Assembly (NCBI GenBank): GCA_031426185.1
Contig: JANPKV010000389.1
Coordinates: 1-64,000 of the forward strand
Reading direction: 5' to 3'
Source of the DNA: JAJNPS01 sp031426185
Lineage (GTDB): Bacteria > Pseudomonadota > Alphaproteobacteria > Rhodobacterales > Rhodobacteraceae
Length of the DNA stretch: 64,000 nucleotides
Shown here piece after piece: positions 26,189 to 34,806 of the stretch. Position 1 is the stretch's first letter. Every line of letters starts with the position of its first letter. The position numbers and the translations under genes are program-made. The notes under the pieces are model-generated. The model ran no database searches. It saw only the letters and a program-made list of their open reading frames with translations, and was not told the DNA's origin.

Positions 26189-27619
26189 TCAGGGACCCGT
26201 TGTCACAAAGAAATACACCCATTCACCCTTGAAGTCCGGCGTGCTCTCGCGCGCTTTGGCGACGGCGGCTGCCAGAAATTCCAGATATGGTCCGGCCGGT
26301 TCAATCGTGGGCCGCACCCCTTGGTAAAGTGGGACCGAGCTTGCATAGGCGACCGCAATCTCCTGGCCGTAGGGCGGTGCCACAATCAGCTCCAGCGACG
26401 GCGCGCCGGGCGCAGCCCGACCGACCGCCAGCTTGCTTTTGGGCGGATGAAGTACCGCAGGGACCTGGTCGTTGGGCTGCATGTGCAGGACATTTCCCGC
26501 CGCATCGAAATAGTCGACATAGATCATGGCCGGATAGTCCGGGGCCGTCATGTCCAGCACAACGCGTTGCCCGGCGGCAAGGGCGTAGTCGCGCACAAAG
26601 GTATCGGGCCCGACGATCCGGGGGTTCGTTTCCTGCTCGGTCGATTGCGCAAGCCCCGTTCCGGCGATCGCCCCCAGCACGTCACACAGCGGACGCGGCA
26701 ACACGCGAAGGCGGTCGATGACCGGCAGGGCATCGCCGACCTGGGCCTGAAGGGCGGAGAGCACGGGCGCGCGCAGGGCGTCTTCCGGCAGATGGCCGCG
26801 AAGTTCGATGCTGCCGGTTTCGGGGTCAAAGCTGGTCTGGAGCCGGGAACACGGCACGGATGACAGGGTGCCCGCGATGCCGTCGCGCAGCCGACCGGCA
26901 TTCGCATCCGAGCTTGCAAGCGCGCCGGGCTGCATGAAGGCCTGGATGGCCGCGAGCGACAGGGGGTCAAGCGCGCCTTGATCGCCGACCCAAGCGAGCG
27001 CGGCTGTGCCTCGTTCGCTGGGGGGCGGCTGGGACAGAAGGGTGCTGCTTTGCGGCACGGCCGGAGCGGCGGAGAAGGCTGCGGGCACGGCTGGCGGGGC
27101 CGCGTTGCCGACGGCTTCGGTGGCGGGCAAAGTCGTGCCAGCCGCCGGAACCGTTGGCGTAACTGCAATGGCCGGACGGCTGGCGCGCGCGGCAACCTTG
27201 GTGATCGCTGCATCCGCCACTCTCTGGCCGCTGACAGGGGCCTCGGCCACGCGTACGGCGTCCGGAGTCGCCGTCGGGGTGGCGGGACCAGCGGGGCTGG
27301 CAAGCGGGATGGCGTCGGCGGCGACCGGAACCGACGCGGCAATTGCGGTAGCCGGGCGGCTGGCCTCTGCGACGGACTGCGGGATGGCCGAGCCGCCGAG
27401 CCGCTGGCTTGCCGCGGCGGCGACGGGGGCTGTTTCGCCAGACGCTTCGGCGGGGCGAGCGGCGCTGGCCGTCACAGGTTGGGCGGCAATGTCAAATCGG
27501 GCCTCGGGCCGGCTTTGCTCGGGAACCGGCTCGGGTCCCCAGGTAATGATCGCACCGGCCAGAAGCATACCATGTGCGCTCAGCGAAACCAGTATGGCAA
27601 GGGGTACCACCAGCCGCAT
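26189..27619 (-). CDS. Membrane-anchored protein with PpkA-like extracytoplasmic domains (DUF4384-type)
   Basis: 476 residues, starting one base after the ExbD stop. One N-terminal membrane helix (~1-26), a long Ala/Pro-rich linker (~30-230), then two parts. A BON-like segment (~255-310: 'GSIELRGHLPEDALRAPVL', 'LRVLPRPLCDVL') precedes a DUF4384-like beta domain (~335-460: 'AMIYVDYFDAAGNVLHMQPN', 'VPLYQGVRPTIEPAG'). Both parts line up with the extracytoplasmic half of PpkA at 52725-54866 ('YIYVSALDVSGNVFHLLPN', 'FDSLRPTTESAWGYAAAL'). Last gene of the ExbB-ExbD-ExbD operon. It may be a periplasm-facing sensor or partner for T6SS signalling. Confidence 0.65.
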   Translation of the reverse strand: MRLVVPLAILVSLSAHGMLLAGAIITWGPEPVPEQSRPEARFDIAAQPVTASAARPAEASGETAPVAAAASQRLGGSAIPQSVAEASRPATAIAASVPVAADAIPLASPAGPATPTATPDAVRVAEAPVSGQRVADAAITKVAARASRPAIAVTPTVPAAGTTLPATEAVGNAAPPAVPAAFSAAPAVPQSSTLLSQPPPSERGTAALAWVGDQGALDPLSLAAIQAFMQPGALASSDANAGRLRDGIAGTLSSVPCSRLQTSFDPETGSIELRGHLPEDALRAPVLSALQAQVGDALPVIDRLRVLPRPLCDVLGAIAGTGLAQSTEQETNPRIVGPDTFVRDYALAAGQRVVLDMTAPDYPAMIYVDYFDAAGNVLHMQPNDQVPAVLHPPKSKLAVGRAAPGAPSLELIVAPPYGQEIAVAYASSVPLYQGVRPTIEPAGPYLEFLAAAVAKARESTPDFKGEWVYFFVTTGP

Positions 27620-28024
27620 TCACGGCGCTCCCGTCGTCACGACCAGCACGACATCCCGCGCGCCCCGCGCTTCCATCTCTGCGATCAGGGGCAGGATGCG
27701 CCTCAGTTCGGCGTCGCGGTGGGCGTTGATGCGCACAAGAAGGTCGGGGCGGGCTTGCAACAGTTTGGTCAGGCGGGCCTGCACCGCCGCGGGTGTCATG
27801 ATCTGCCCGTTCAGCGCCAGATCGCCGGTGGCGCTTACCGATACCGTGGCCCCGCCTCCAGGCATCGCCCCGGCGCTTTGCGACCGGGGTGGCGTGACGT
27901 TGAAAGGGGCGGTGGCATCCATCCGGCCAACGATCATGAAAAAGACCAAGAGGAAGAAGACCACGTCGATCAGCGCGACGATGGTTTCCGGCTGGCTGCG
28001 GCGGCGGCTTCGGCGCAGGTTCAC
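27620..28024 (-). CDS. ExbD/TolR-family protein 2
   Basis: 134 residues, one membrane helix near the N-terminus ('TIVALIDVVFFLLVFFMIVG', with the critical Asp at ~20 that conducts protons), then a periplasmic ExbD/TolR domain. Start overlaps the preceding exbD by four bases. In this family ExbD sits inside the ExbB pentamer and turns proton flow into work. The operon order here is ExbB, ExbD, ExbD, PpkA-like partner. Confidence 0.8.
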   Translation of the reverse strand: MNLRRSRRRSQPETIVALIDVVFFLLVFFMIVGRMDATAPFNVTPPRSQSAGAMPGGGATVSVSATGDLALNGQIMTPAAVQARLTKLLQARPDLLVRINAHRDAELRRILPLIAEMEARGARDVVLVVTTGAP

Positions 28025-28440
28025 GGCGCAGCCTCCAGCCGCAGGACGCGCAGGTTCTGCACGCCCGCGGCCGTCGCCACATCAAGTAGGCTGACCAGGG
28101 CCTGGGCGCTGGCATTTCCCGATGGCAAGACGGTGACCGATCCCGTCGGCCGCTGTACCATATGCGCCCGCAGCAGGGCAGTCAGGCTGTCAGCATCCTG
28201 CGCCCGGCCCTGCAGCCGGGGGACCCCGTCCGGCCCCAGCCGGATCAGCAGCGTCGAGGCACCCGTCGCGACCTCGGCTGTCTCGGCAAGCGGCTCCTCC
28301 GGGGTCTCGGCCATCGGAAGCATGCCCAGTTCGGCATATGTCGACGTGATCATGAAAAAGATCAGCAGGATCATCAGCACGTCGATCATCGACACCAGCG
28401 AAATCGCAGCGGGCTGAGCTTGTGTTCGCCGGATCCGCAT
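28021..28440 (-). CDS. ExbD/TolR-family protein 1
   Basis: 139 residues from the ATG at 28440; the frame continues upstream, but into exbB. 'ISLVSMIDVLMILLIFFMIT' is the single membrane helix with the conserved Asp (~20), followed by a periplasmic domain ending 'VQNLRVLRLEAAP'. It is the first of two ExbD paralogues, as in gliding or biopolymer transport systems that need two. The stop overlaps the start of exbD 2. Confidence 0.8.
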   Translation of the reverse strand: MRIRRTQAQPAAISLVSMIDVLMILLIFFMITSTYAELGMLPMAETPEEPLAETAEVATGASTLLIRLGPDGVPRLQGRAQDADSLTALLRAHMVQRPTGSVTVLPSGNASAQALVSLLDVATAAGVQNLRVLRLEAAP

Positions 28441-28462
28441 GCGCCCCCCCCCTCCGTTTGCG

Positions 28463-29080
28463 TCAGCGCCGAGCCTCGTCTGCCGCAAAGAACTGGCCGA
28501 CGGCCGCCTCGATCTGCTGGGCCGCACGGTCCACCCGGTCGGCCAAAAGGCCAGCCGCAATCGCCGCCGGTATCGCCACGATCAGGCCAGCCGCTGTCGT
28601 CAGCAAGGCTTCCCAGATGCCGCCCGCCAGCAAAGAGGCGTTTGCCGCACCCTCGGCCTCGGCAAGGCTCTGGAACGAGCGGATCATCCCCAGCACGGTA
28701 CCAAGCAGCCCCAGCAGCGGGGCCACCATGGCGATCAGTTCCAGCAGTCGGATGTGCCGCGACATCGCCGTGACTTCGGCATTGCCGCGCCATTCCAGAT
28801 CGGGCTCCACTGCGGCGCGGCGCGCACCGGCCGTCATCGCCTGCATCGCCACCTTCAGCACGCGGTCAGCGGGGGTTGCATCGCGCAGCGCCGCGACGGC
28901 CGCGAACTGATCCCCCGTCGCCCAGGTTGCGATCGCGGCCGCCCGCTCGGCACCGCCCGACAGCACCCGCGACAGCCGCAAGGTCTGAATCAGGATGATC
29001 GCAATCGACGCCACGGACAGAACGCCAAGCAGCCAGATCACCGGACCGCCTGCCGTCAACAAGGCCAGTACGCCGGTCAT
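28463..29080 (-). CDS. MotA/TolQ/ExbB-family proton channel protein
   Basis: 205 residues with three membrane segments: an N-terminal helix ('VIWLLGVLSVASIAIILIQT'), and a pair in the C-terminal half ('MVAPLLGLLGTVLGMI', 'GLIVAIPAAIAAGLL') with the ExbB/TolQ signature of small residues and Thr. It forms the pentameric channel with the two ExbD proteins downstream. The cluster points away from tssA, with a ~190-base shared upstream region together with the small exported protein at 29084-29524. Confidence 0.8.
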   Translation of the reverse strand: MTGVLALLTAGGPVIWLLGVLSVASIAIILIQTLRLSRVLSGGAERAAAIATWATGDQFAAVAALRDATPADRVLKVAMQAMTAGARRAAVEPDLEWRGNAEVTAMSRHIRLLELIAMVAPLLGLLGTVLGMIRSFQSLAEAEGAANASLLAGGIWEALLTTAAGLIVAIPAAIAAGLLADRVDRAAQQIEAAVGQFFAADEARR

Positions 29081-29083
29081 GGC

Positions 29084-29524
29084 TTATTGCACCAGCCGCG
29101 CCGGTGTCCTGCTGGTCAGGTCTAGGATCGGAAAGCAGTCCATCTCCTCGGCGTTCTGCGGCCGGCACGACGCGATTTCATGCAACAGGATTTCCGATAT
29201 CGACTCGCAGGGTGTCTCGGGAATTTCAAAGAGTTTCAGCGTCGTGCGGCCGACCGGAAGCGGGGCGGCGTCGATGGTCAGCAGCCGGTCGATCACCCCG
29301 GCGGTATCGAGGATCGCCAGCGACATCTCGAAGCCTTCGAAGGTCATGCCGGTCTGGTTGCGAAACAGGAAGAACGCCCTGCACCCGCCGCCCTCGGACG
29401 GCTCGAACTTGTTCAGATCGACGCTCAGCTTGCCAGTCTGCGCCGTGGATGCAACCGGGGCGAGTGCAACGGCGACAAAGAGCGGTAGCAAAAGGCGAAC
29501 ACTCATGATTTTGAACTGCCTCAT
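29084..29524 (-). CDS. Small exported protein at the head of the ExbBD operon
   Basis: About 146 residues from the ATG at 29524 (29506 is a possible alternative). Signal peptide ~1-27 ('LLLPLFVAVALAPVASTAQT'). The mature part has a beta-rich look ('CRAFFLFRNQTGMTFEGFEM', 'TTLKLFEIPETPCESISEIL') with four Cys that could form two disulphides. No known family recognised. The gene ends three bases before exbB, so it belongs to that operon and probably acts in the periplasm with ExbD. Confidence 0.6.
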   Translation of the reverse strand: MRQFKIMSVRLLLPLFVAVALAPVASTAQTGKLSVDLNKFEPSEGGGCRAFFLFRNQTGMTFEGFEMSLAILDTAGVIDRLLTIDAAPLPVGRTTLKLFEIPETPCESISEILLHEIASCRPQNAEEMDCFPILDLTSRTPARLVQ

Positions 29525-29734
29525 TCCGGGCGCCCTCCAGCCATCCACGATGCGTAAGGTGATGCCAACATCCCGGATCGGTCAAGCCTGCATTTCCTTT
29601 GGAAGAACGCAGTTGCCAGCGATTCAAACAGTAGATTTGTGTGCGGGTTATGCTAACCTTCCGCAAGCTCAGGGGAGGGTGCTGTTGCAGCCTCCATCGC
29701 GCTATGGGCTTAGAATTTCCTTATCGGTGTAAAA

Positions 29735-30748
29735 ATGCACTTGGATGACTATTGGACGGAACGAAGCATTGCCGGACCGAGTGGCGAGAATTTGGAGTAC
29801 GATCCCAGCTATGTCGCATTGTTTCTTGCGGCCCAGCCCAAGGAAGAGCGTCAGGCCGGCAAGGAGATCATAGCCGGAGAAGACCCGAATTTTAAGGATG
29901 TGACGGAAAAGGCGTTGGCTGTGCTTGAGCGCAGCCATGACTTGCGGGTTGCGATGGTCCTGGCGCGGGCCCAGCTTAGCCTCGCGGGTTTTGAGGGTCT
30001 GGTGGGGCCGGTGGCCTACATGCGGACCTGCCTCGAGACATTCTGGGATTCCTGCCATCCGATCCTTGATCCGGATGATGACAACGATCCCACGATGCGG
30101 ATCAATGCGGTCGCCGGGCTTGCGGGGGCCGATATGCTGCGCCGCCTGCGCCTTGCCGCAATCACCGACAGTCCCACGTTCGGCCGGATGAACCTGCGCG
30201 ACGTCGCCATCGTCGACGGCGAAATGCCGGTTCCGGAAGGTATGACGAATGCGCCGGACAGGGCAAAGCTGTCGGCGGCCTTCATGGACACCAAGCCTGA
30301 TGTGCTGAAGGCCCGCCTTGCCGCAGTAAGGCAGCTGATCACCGAAACCGGCGCGCTGGCGGCGGTGTTTGCGGAACGCACGCCTGGTGGTGACGGTCCC
30401 GACCTTGATCCGTTGCTCCGGCTGCTGAAACGGGCTGCGAAAGTGCTTGCCGAGGCAATCGGCGAACCCGAGGTCGACACCATGTCAGATGTTCAAGCCG
30501 AGCCGGGGCAGGTGGCGACGGCTGCTGCGGCCCCCGTATCTGTGCCAGGGGCGATCAACTCGCCCGTGGATGTCCGAATGGCCCTTGACCGGATCATCGA
30601 ATACTACGCCAAATCCGAGCCTTCCAGCCCGCTGCCGCTTCTGTTGCAGCGCGCGCGCCGGCTGGTCGGGGCCGATTTCATGACGATCATGAAGGACATC
30701 GCCCCTTCGGGCATAGACAACGTCAAGACAATCAGCGGCCCCGAATAA
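29735..30748 (+). CDS. tssA: T6SS baseplate/tail-cap protein TssA
   Basis: 337 residues. N-terminal ImpA domain ('GENLEYDPSYVALFLAAQPK', then 'VAMVLARAQLSLAGFEGLVG'), a middle helical part, and a short C-terminal region ending in 'PLLLQRARRLVGADFMTIMK', as in the short TssA class. TssA starts assembly by meeting the TssJLM complex and baseplate and later guides sheath polymerisation. First plus-strand gene of the T6SS operon; 66 bases before tssB, with its promoter presumably in 29549-29734. Confidence 0.85.
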   Translation: MHLDDYWTERSIAGPSGENLEYDPSYVALFLAAQPKEERQAGKEIIAGEDPNFKDVTEKALAVLERSHDLRVAMVLARAQLSLAGFEGLVGPVAYMRTCLETFWDSCHPILDPDDDNDPTMRINAVAGLAGADMLRRLRLAAITDSPTFGRMNLRDVAIVDGEMPVPEGMTNAPDRAKLSAAFMDTKPDVLKARLAAVRQLITETGALAAVFAERTPGGDGPDLDPLLRLLKRAAKVLAEAIGEPEVDTMSDVQAEPGQVATAAAAPVSVPGAINSPVDVRMALDRIIEYYAKSEPSSPLPLLLQRARRLVGADFMTIMKDIAPSGIDNVKTISGPE

Positions 30749-30814
30749 TCTGAGAATATAGCGCTGCCCGCTGGCAAGCGCGATCGATCGAGTCAACGTC
30801 AAAAGGAGACAGGG

Positions 30815-31321
30815 ATGGCCAGTTCACAAAAGTTCATTGCGCGCAATCGCGCGCCCCGGGTGCAGATAGAATACGATGTTGAGCTTTACGGTGCCGAGAA
30901 GAAAGTCCAGCTGCCTTTCGTGATGGGGGTCATGGCCGACCTTGCCGGCAAATCCGAAGTGGCGCAGCCCGGCATCGCAGACCGCAAATTCCTGGAAATC
31001 GACGTCGATAACTTCGACAGCCGGATGAAGGCGATGAAGCCGCGCGTGGCATTTCAGGTGCCCAACACGCTGACCGGTGAAGGCAACATGTCGGTCGACA
31101 TCTCGTTCGAGAGCATGGACGACTTTTCTCCGGGCGCGATTGCGGCAAAGGTGCCGGCGCTGAAGGCGCTTCTGGACGCGCGCAACCAGCTGTCGAACCT
31201 GATCACCTACATGGATGGCAAGCCCGGTGCGGAAGAGCTGATTGCCAAGGCGATGGCGGACCCTGCCTTGCTGGCCTCGCTCGCAGCTGCCCCAGCACCC
31301 ACCCAAGACGGAGAGGCATGA
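30815..31321 (+). CDS. tssB: T6SS sheath small subunit TssB
   Basis: 168 residues, ATG at 30815 after AAAGGAG. Conserved TssB/VipA features: 'RAPRVQIEYDVELYGAEKKV', 'LPFVMGVMADLAG' and 'PGIADRKFLEIDVDNFDSRM'. With TssC it forms the contractile sheath whose contraction fires the tube. Three bases separate it from tssC. The gene order B-C-hcp is the standard one. Confidence 0.95.
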   Translation: MASSQKFIARNRAPRVQIEYDVELYGAEKKVQLPFVMGVMADLAGKSEVAQPGIADRKFLEIDVDNFDSRMKAMKPRVAFQVPNTLTGEGNMSVDISFESMDDFSPGAIAAKVPALKALLDARNQLSNLITYMDGKPGAEELIAKAMADPALLASLAAAPAPTQDGEA

Positions 31322-31324
31322 TCC

Positions 31325-32812
31325 ATGGCCGAACAGGAAAAACAAGCCGGAGCCGGTGAAACGACTTTTGCTGACAGTGACTTTGCCAGTCTGCTGTCGA
31401 AAGAATTCCGCCCGCGCACCGATGATGCCAAATCCGCCGTGCAAACGGCTGTGCAGACACTCGCGCAACAGGCGTTGGCAAACACTGCGCTGATTTCTGA
31501 CGATGTGGTCCATTCGGTGCAGTCGATGGTCGCCGAGATCGACCGCAAGCTGTCGGACCAGATCAACAAGATCATCCACCACGCCGACTATCAGCAACTG
31601 GAAAGCGCCTGGCGTGGTCTCCATTATCTGGTCAACAACACTGAAACCGACGAGATGCTGAAGATCCGCGTGATGGCGATCTCCAAAAAGGACCTCGCCA
31701 AGACACTCAAGAAGTTCAAGGGCGCAGCCTGGGACCAGTCGCCGATCTTCAAAAAGCTGTATGGCGAGGAGTTCGACGTGCTGGGCGGCGAGCCTTATGG
31801 TTGTCTGGTGGGCGATTACCACTTCAACCAGACCGGCCCGGACGTGGAACTGCTGGGAGAGATGGCCAAGATCGCCGCTGCGGCGCATGCGCCCTTCATC
31901 ACCGGTGCCGACCCCTCGCTGATGCAGTTCGAAAGCTGGCAGGAACTGTCAAACCCCCGTGATCTGACCAAGATCATGAACACGCCCGAATATGCCGCCT
32001 GGAAAAGCCTGCGTGAAAGCGAAGACAGCAAGTATATCGGCTTGGCGATGCCCCGCTTCCTTGCCCGGCGTCCCTATGGGGCCAAGTCCGATCCCGTCGA
32101 GGCGTTCGCCTTCGAGGAAAACACCGGCAACGCCGAGTCGGAGAACTTCTCGTGGGCCAATGCGGCTTACGGGATGGCCACCAACATTACCCGGTCGTTC
32201 AAGGAGTATGGCTGGTGCAGCCGGATCCGCGGGGTAGAGTCCGGCGGCACCCTGTCTGGCCTGCCGACGCATACCTTCCCGACCGATGATGGCGGCGTGG
32301 ACATGAAATGCCCGACCGAGATTGCCATCGGTGACCGGCGCGAGGCGGAACTGGCCAAGAACGGCCTGATGCCGCTGGTTCACCGCAAGAATACCGACAT
32401 GGCCAGTTTCATCGGCGCGCAATCGCTGCACAAGCCGGCGGAGTATGACGACCCTGACGCAACGGCCAACGCAAATCTCGCCGCGCGTCTGCCGTACCTT
32501 TTTGCGACCTGCCGCTTTGCACACTATCTGAAATGCATGGTGCGCGACAAAGTCGGTTCCTACAAAAGCCGCGACGAGATGCAGCGCTGGTTGAAGAAGT
32601 GGATCGACCAGTACGTCGACTACACTGCTGCCCATTCCAGCGAAGCCGAAAAGGCACGCAAACCCCTGGCTGCAGCCGATGTCATCATCGAAGAAGATGA
32701 GTCCAATCCCGGCTACTATTCGTCCAAGTTCTTTTTGCGGCCACATTATCAGTTGGAGGGGCTGTCGGTTTCGCTGCGTCTCGTGTCAAAACTTCCGGCG
32801 GAAAAGAAATAA
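31325..32812 (+). CDS. tssC: T6SS sheath large subunit TssC
   Basis: 495 residues, typical TssC/VipB length. Landmarks: 'HADYQQLESAWRGLHYLVNN' in the N-terminal part, 'YGCLVGDYHFNQTGPDVELL', 'EIAIGDRREAELAKNGLMPL', and the C-terminal 'NPGYYSSKFFLRPHYQLEGL'. Forms the sheath outer layers with TssB and exposes the part recognised by TssH after contraction. Co-transcribed with tssB. Confidence 0.95.
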   Translation: MAEQEKQAGAGETTFADSDFASLLSKEFRPRTDDAKSAVQTAVQTLAQQALANTALISDDVVHSVQSMVAEIDRKLSDQINKIIHHADYQQLESAWRGLHYLVNNTETDEMLKIRVMAISKKDLAKTLKKFKGAAWDQSPIFKKLYGEEFDVLGGEPYGCLVGDYHFNQTGPDVELLGEMAKIAAAAHAPFITGADPSLMQFESWQELSNPRDLTKIMNTPEYAAWKSLRESEDSKYIGLAMPRFLARRPYGAKSDPVEAFAFEENTGNAESENFSWANAAYGMATNITRSFKEYGWCSRIRGVESGGTLSGLPTHTFPTDDGGVDMKCPTEIAIGDRREAELAKNGLMPLVHRKNTDMASFIGAQSLHKPAEYDDPDATANANLAARLPYLFATCRFAHYLKCMVRDKVGSYKSRDEMQRWLKKWIDQYVDYTAAHSSEAEKARKPLAAADVIIEEDESNPGYYSSKFFLRPHYQLEGLSVSLRLVSKLPAEKK

Positions 32813-32899
32813 CAACGGGCCGGGCATGTTGACAGCGCGTGCCCGGCACCTTTTGGATTGCAACCGCCCTTCAGGGCATTAAACACACAGGAGAAGACA

Positions 32900-33391
32900 A
32901 TGGCTCTCGATATGTTCCTCGTCATTAAAGGTGAAATTAGCGGAGAGACTCAAGACAAGGTTTACAAGCCTCTGAAGGGTATCGATATTTTGGCTTGGTC
33001 TTGGGGCATGTCACAGTCGGGCAGCTTCCACTCGGGAGGGGGCGGCGGCGCCGGAAAGGCAAGCTTCCAAGACATTTCGGTTACCAAATGGATTGATAAG
33101 TCGTCGCCGATCCTCATGCTTTACTGCGCGAACGGTGACCACTTCGAAGAAGCAATGCTGGTTGTCCGCAAAGCTGGAAAAACCCCGCTGGAGTATCTCA
33201 AGATCACCATGAAAAAGGTCCTGATCACCTCCGTGTCCACCGGCGGTTCGGGTGGTGAAGACAAGTTGACGGAAAACGTCTCGTTCAATTTTGCCGACGT
33301 CATTGTCGACTACATTGAACAGAAGGATGACGGGTCCGAAGGCGATAAGCCCTCGTTCAAGTGGAATATTGCCGAGAACGCGGCCGCGTAA
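32900..33391 (+). CDS. hcp: T6SS tube protein Hcp (TssD)
   Basis: 163 residues from the ATG at 32900, which has ACAGGAGAAG upstream; the upstream frame extension has no homology. The Hcp family is shown by 'MFLVIKGEISGETQD' and 'AWSWGMSQSG', 'FQDISVTKWIDKSSPILMLY' and 'YLKITMKKVLITSVSTGGSG'. It stacks as hexameric rings to form the inner tube and can carry effectors in its lumen. The Gly-rich loop 'HSGGGGGAGKA' is normal for the type. About 87 bases follow tssC. Confidence 0.92.
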   Translation: MALDMFLVIKGEISGETQDKVYKPLKGIDILAWSWGMSQSGSFHSGGGGGAGKASFQDISVTKWIDKSSPILMLYCANGDHFEEAMLVVRKAGKTPLEYLKITMKKVLITSVSTGGSGGEDKLTENVSFNFADVIVDYIEQKDDGSEGDKPSFKWNIAENAAA

Positions 33392-33472
33392 AAGCGCAGT
33401 TTTCCGACTCTCGGATGCCGTCCTTTTTTGCGGCGGCATCCGAGGCCCCCTCTTCCTTGCTGGAGATTGCCC

Positions 33473-34282
33473 GTGACCGCGTCCGCACATCAGCTTTTGA
33501 AAGCCAACGATCTGGACGGCGCTTTGGCCGCCTTGCAGGCGCAGGTGCGGGCGAACCCGGCGGATGCCAAACTCCGTATCTTCCTGTTTCAGCTTCTGTG
33601 CGTGATGGGAGACTGGAAGCGCGCCATCACACAGCTGAAGCTGTGCGCAGAGCTTGACCCTGCCGCGATGACGATGGCCCAGACCTACCGCGAGGCGATC
33701 ATTTGCGAGGTCTACCGTGAAAAGGTTTTCGCAGGCGAAAAAGCACCGTTGATCTTTGGCGAGCCCCAGGAATGGCTGGCCCTGTTGATCGAGGCCGTCA
33801 AGGCACTGGCGCAGGGCCGGGCAGAAGAGGCCGCCGCCTTGCGTGCGCGTGCCTTCGACGCCGCCCCCGCCACCACCGGAGAAATTGACGACCAGCGATT
33901 TGAATGGATTGCCGACGCCGATCTGCGGCTCGGCCCGGTCCTTGAGATCATCATCAACGGCAAGTATTACTGGATGCCCTTCGCGGCTATCGACACATTG
34001 CGATGTGACCCGCCCGTGGACCTGCGCGATGCGGTCTGGACGGCGGCCAGTGTCACCTTGCGCAACGGCGGCGAGTTCGTGGCGCTGATCCCGACCCGCT
34101 ATGTCGGGACCACCGCGACGACACATGCGGCGGCAAAGCTGGCCCGCGCGACGGAATGGACCGATGTCGGGGCCGAAACCTTCGTGGGCACGGGACAGCG
34201 CCTGCTCGCCACGGATGCGGGCGACGTTGCCCTGATGGACCTGCGGGTCCTGCGGATGGACGCGGCGGACGTTGGCGCGTGA
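33473..34282 (+). CDS. tagJ: T6SS accessory protein TagJ (ImpE family)
   Basis: 269 residues from the GTG at 33473, with GGAG upstream. N-terminal TPR-like helices ('LLKANDLDGALAALQAQVRA', 'LFQLLCVMGDWKRAITQLKL') and an ImpE C-terminal domain ('FEWIADADLRLGPVLEIIIN', 'KYYWMPF', 'ALIPTRYVGT'). In other bacteria TagJ binds the N-terminus of TssB and may modulate sheath handling by ClpV. Its position between hcp and tssE is the common one in this branch. Confidence 0.85.
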   Translation: MTASAHQLLKANDLDGALAALQAQVRANPADAKLRIFLFQLLCVMGDWKRAITQLKLCAELDPAAMTMAQTYREAIICEVYREKVFAGEKAPLIFGEPQEWLALLIEAVKALAQGRAEEAAALRARAFDAAPATTGEIDDQRFEWIADADLRLGPVLEIIINGKYYWMPFAAIDTLRCDPPVDLRDAVWTAASVTLRNGGEFVALIPTRYVGTTATTHAAAKLARATEWTDVGAETFVGTGQRLLATDAGDVALMDLRVLRMDAADVGA

Positions 34283-34305
34283 CCATGCAGATGGGGCGGA
34301 CCTGA

Positions 34306-34803
34306 ATGGCTGACAAGACCATCGCCGAACGTTTGCAGCCGTCGCTGCTGGACCGGCTTACCGACGAGTCGCCGGAGTCGGCGTCGGAACGCAAGGATGA
34401 CCGCGTGATCGACCTGCGTCGCCTGCGCGAGATCATCCTGCGCGACCTGTCTTGGCTCTTGAACAGCAGCAACAGCGAGTCGACCTTTGACGTCGACCGG
34501 TATCCCAACGTTGCGAAATCCGTGCTGAATTACGGCGTGCGCGAGGTGTCGGGGGTTTTTTCGACAACCGACCGCGCGCTGATGATCCGTACCTCGATTG
34601 CCGAAGCGATCACCCAGTTCGAGCCTCGGATCAAGCCGGGCACGCTGGATGTCGGCTTGCACACCGAAGAGCGCAAGTCCCAGTCCATGGTGGTGTTCGA
34701 CATCCGGGCCGACATGTGGGCCCAGCCCCTGCCGATGGAGCTGTATCTGCGCACAGAAGTGGACGTGACTACCGGCCAAGTCGCGCTGGAACGAAAAGGC
34801 TAG
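34306..34803 (+). CDS. tssE: T6SS baseplate protein TssE (gp25-like)
   Basis: 165 residues. The gp25-like core is shown by 'LREIILRDLSWLLNSSNSES', 'YPNVAKSVLNYGVREVSG', and 'IAEAITQFEPRIKPGTLDV'. TssE sits in the wedge of the baseplate with TssF and TssG and seeds the sheath. Three bases separate it from tssF. Confidence 0.9.
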   Translation: MADKTIAERLQPSLLDRLTDESPESASERKDDRVIDLRRLREIILRDLSWLLNSSNSESTFDVDRYPNVAKSVLNYGVREVSGVFSTTDRALMIRTSIAEAITQFEPRIKPGTLDVGLHTEERKSQSMVVFDIRADMWAQPLPMELYLRTEVDVTTGQVALERKG

Positions 34804-34806
34804 CGC

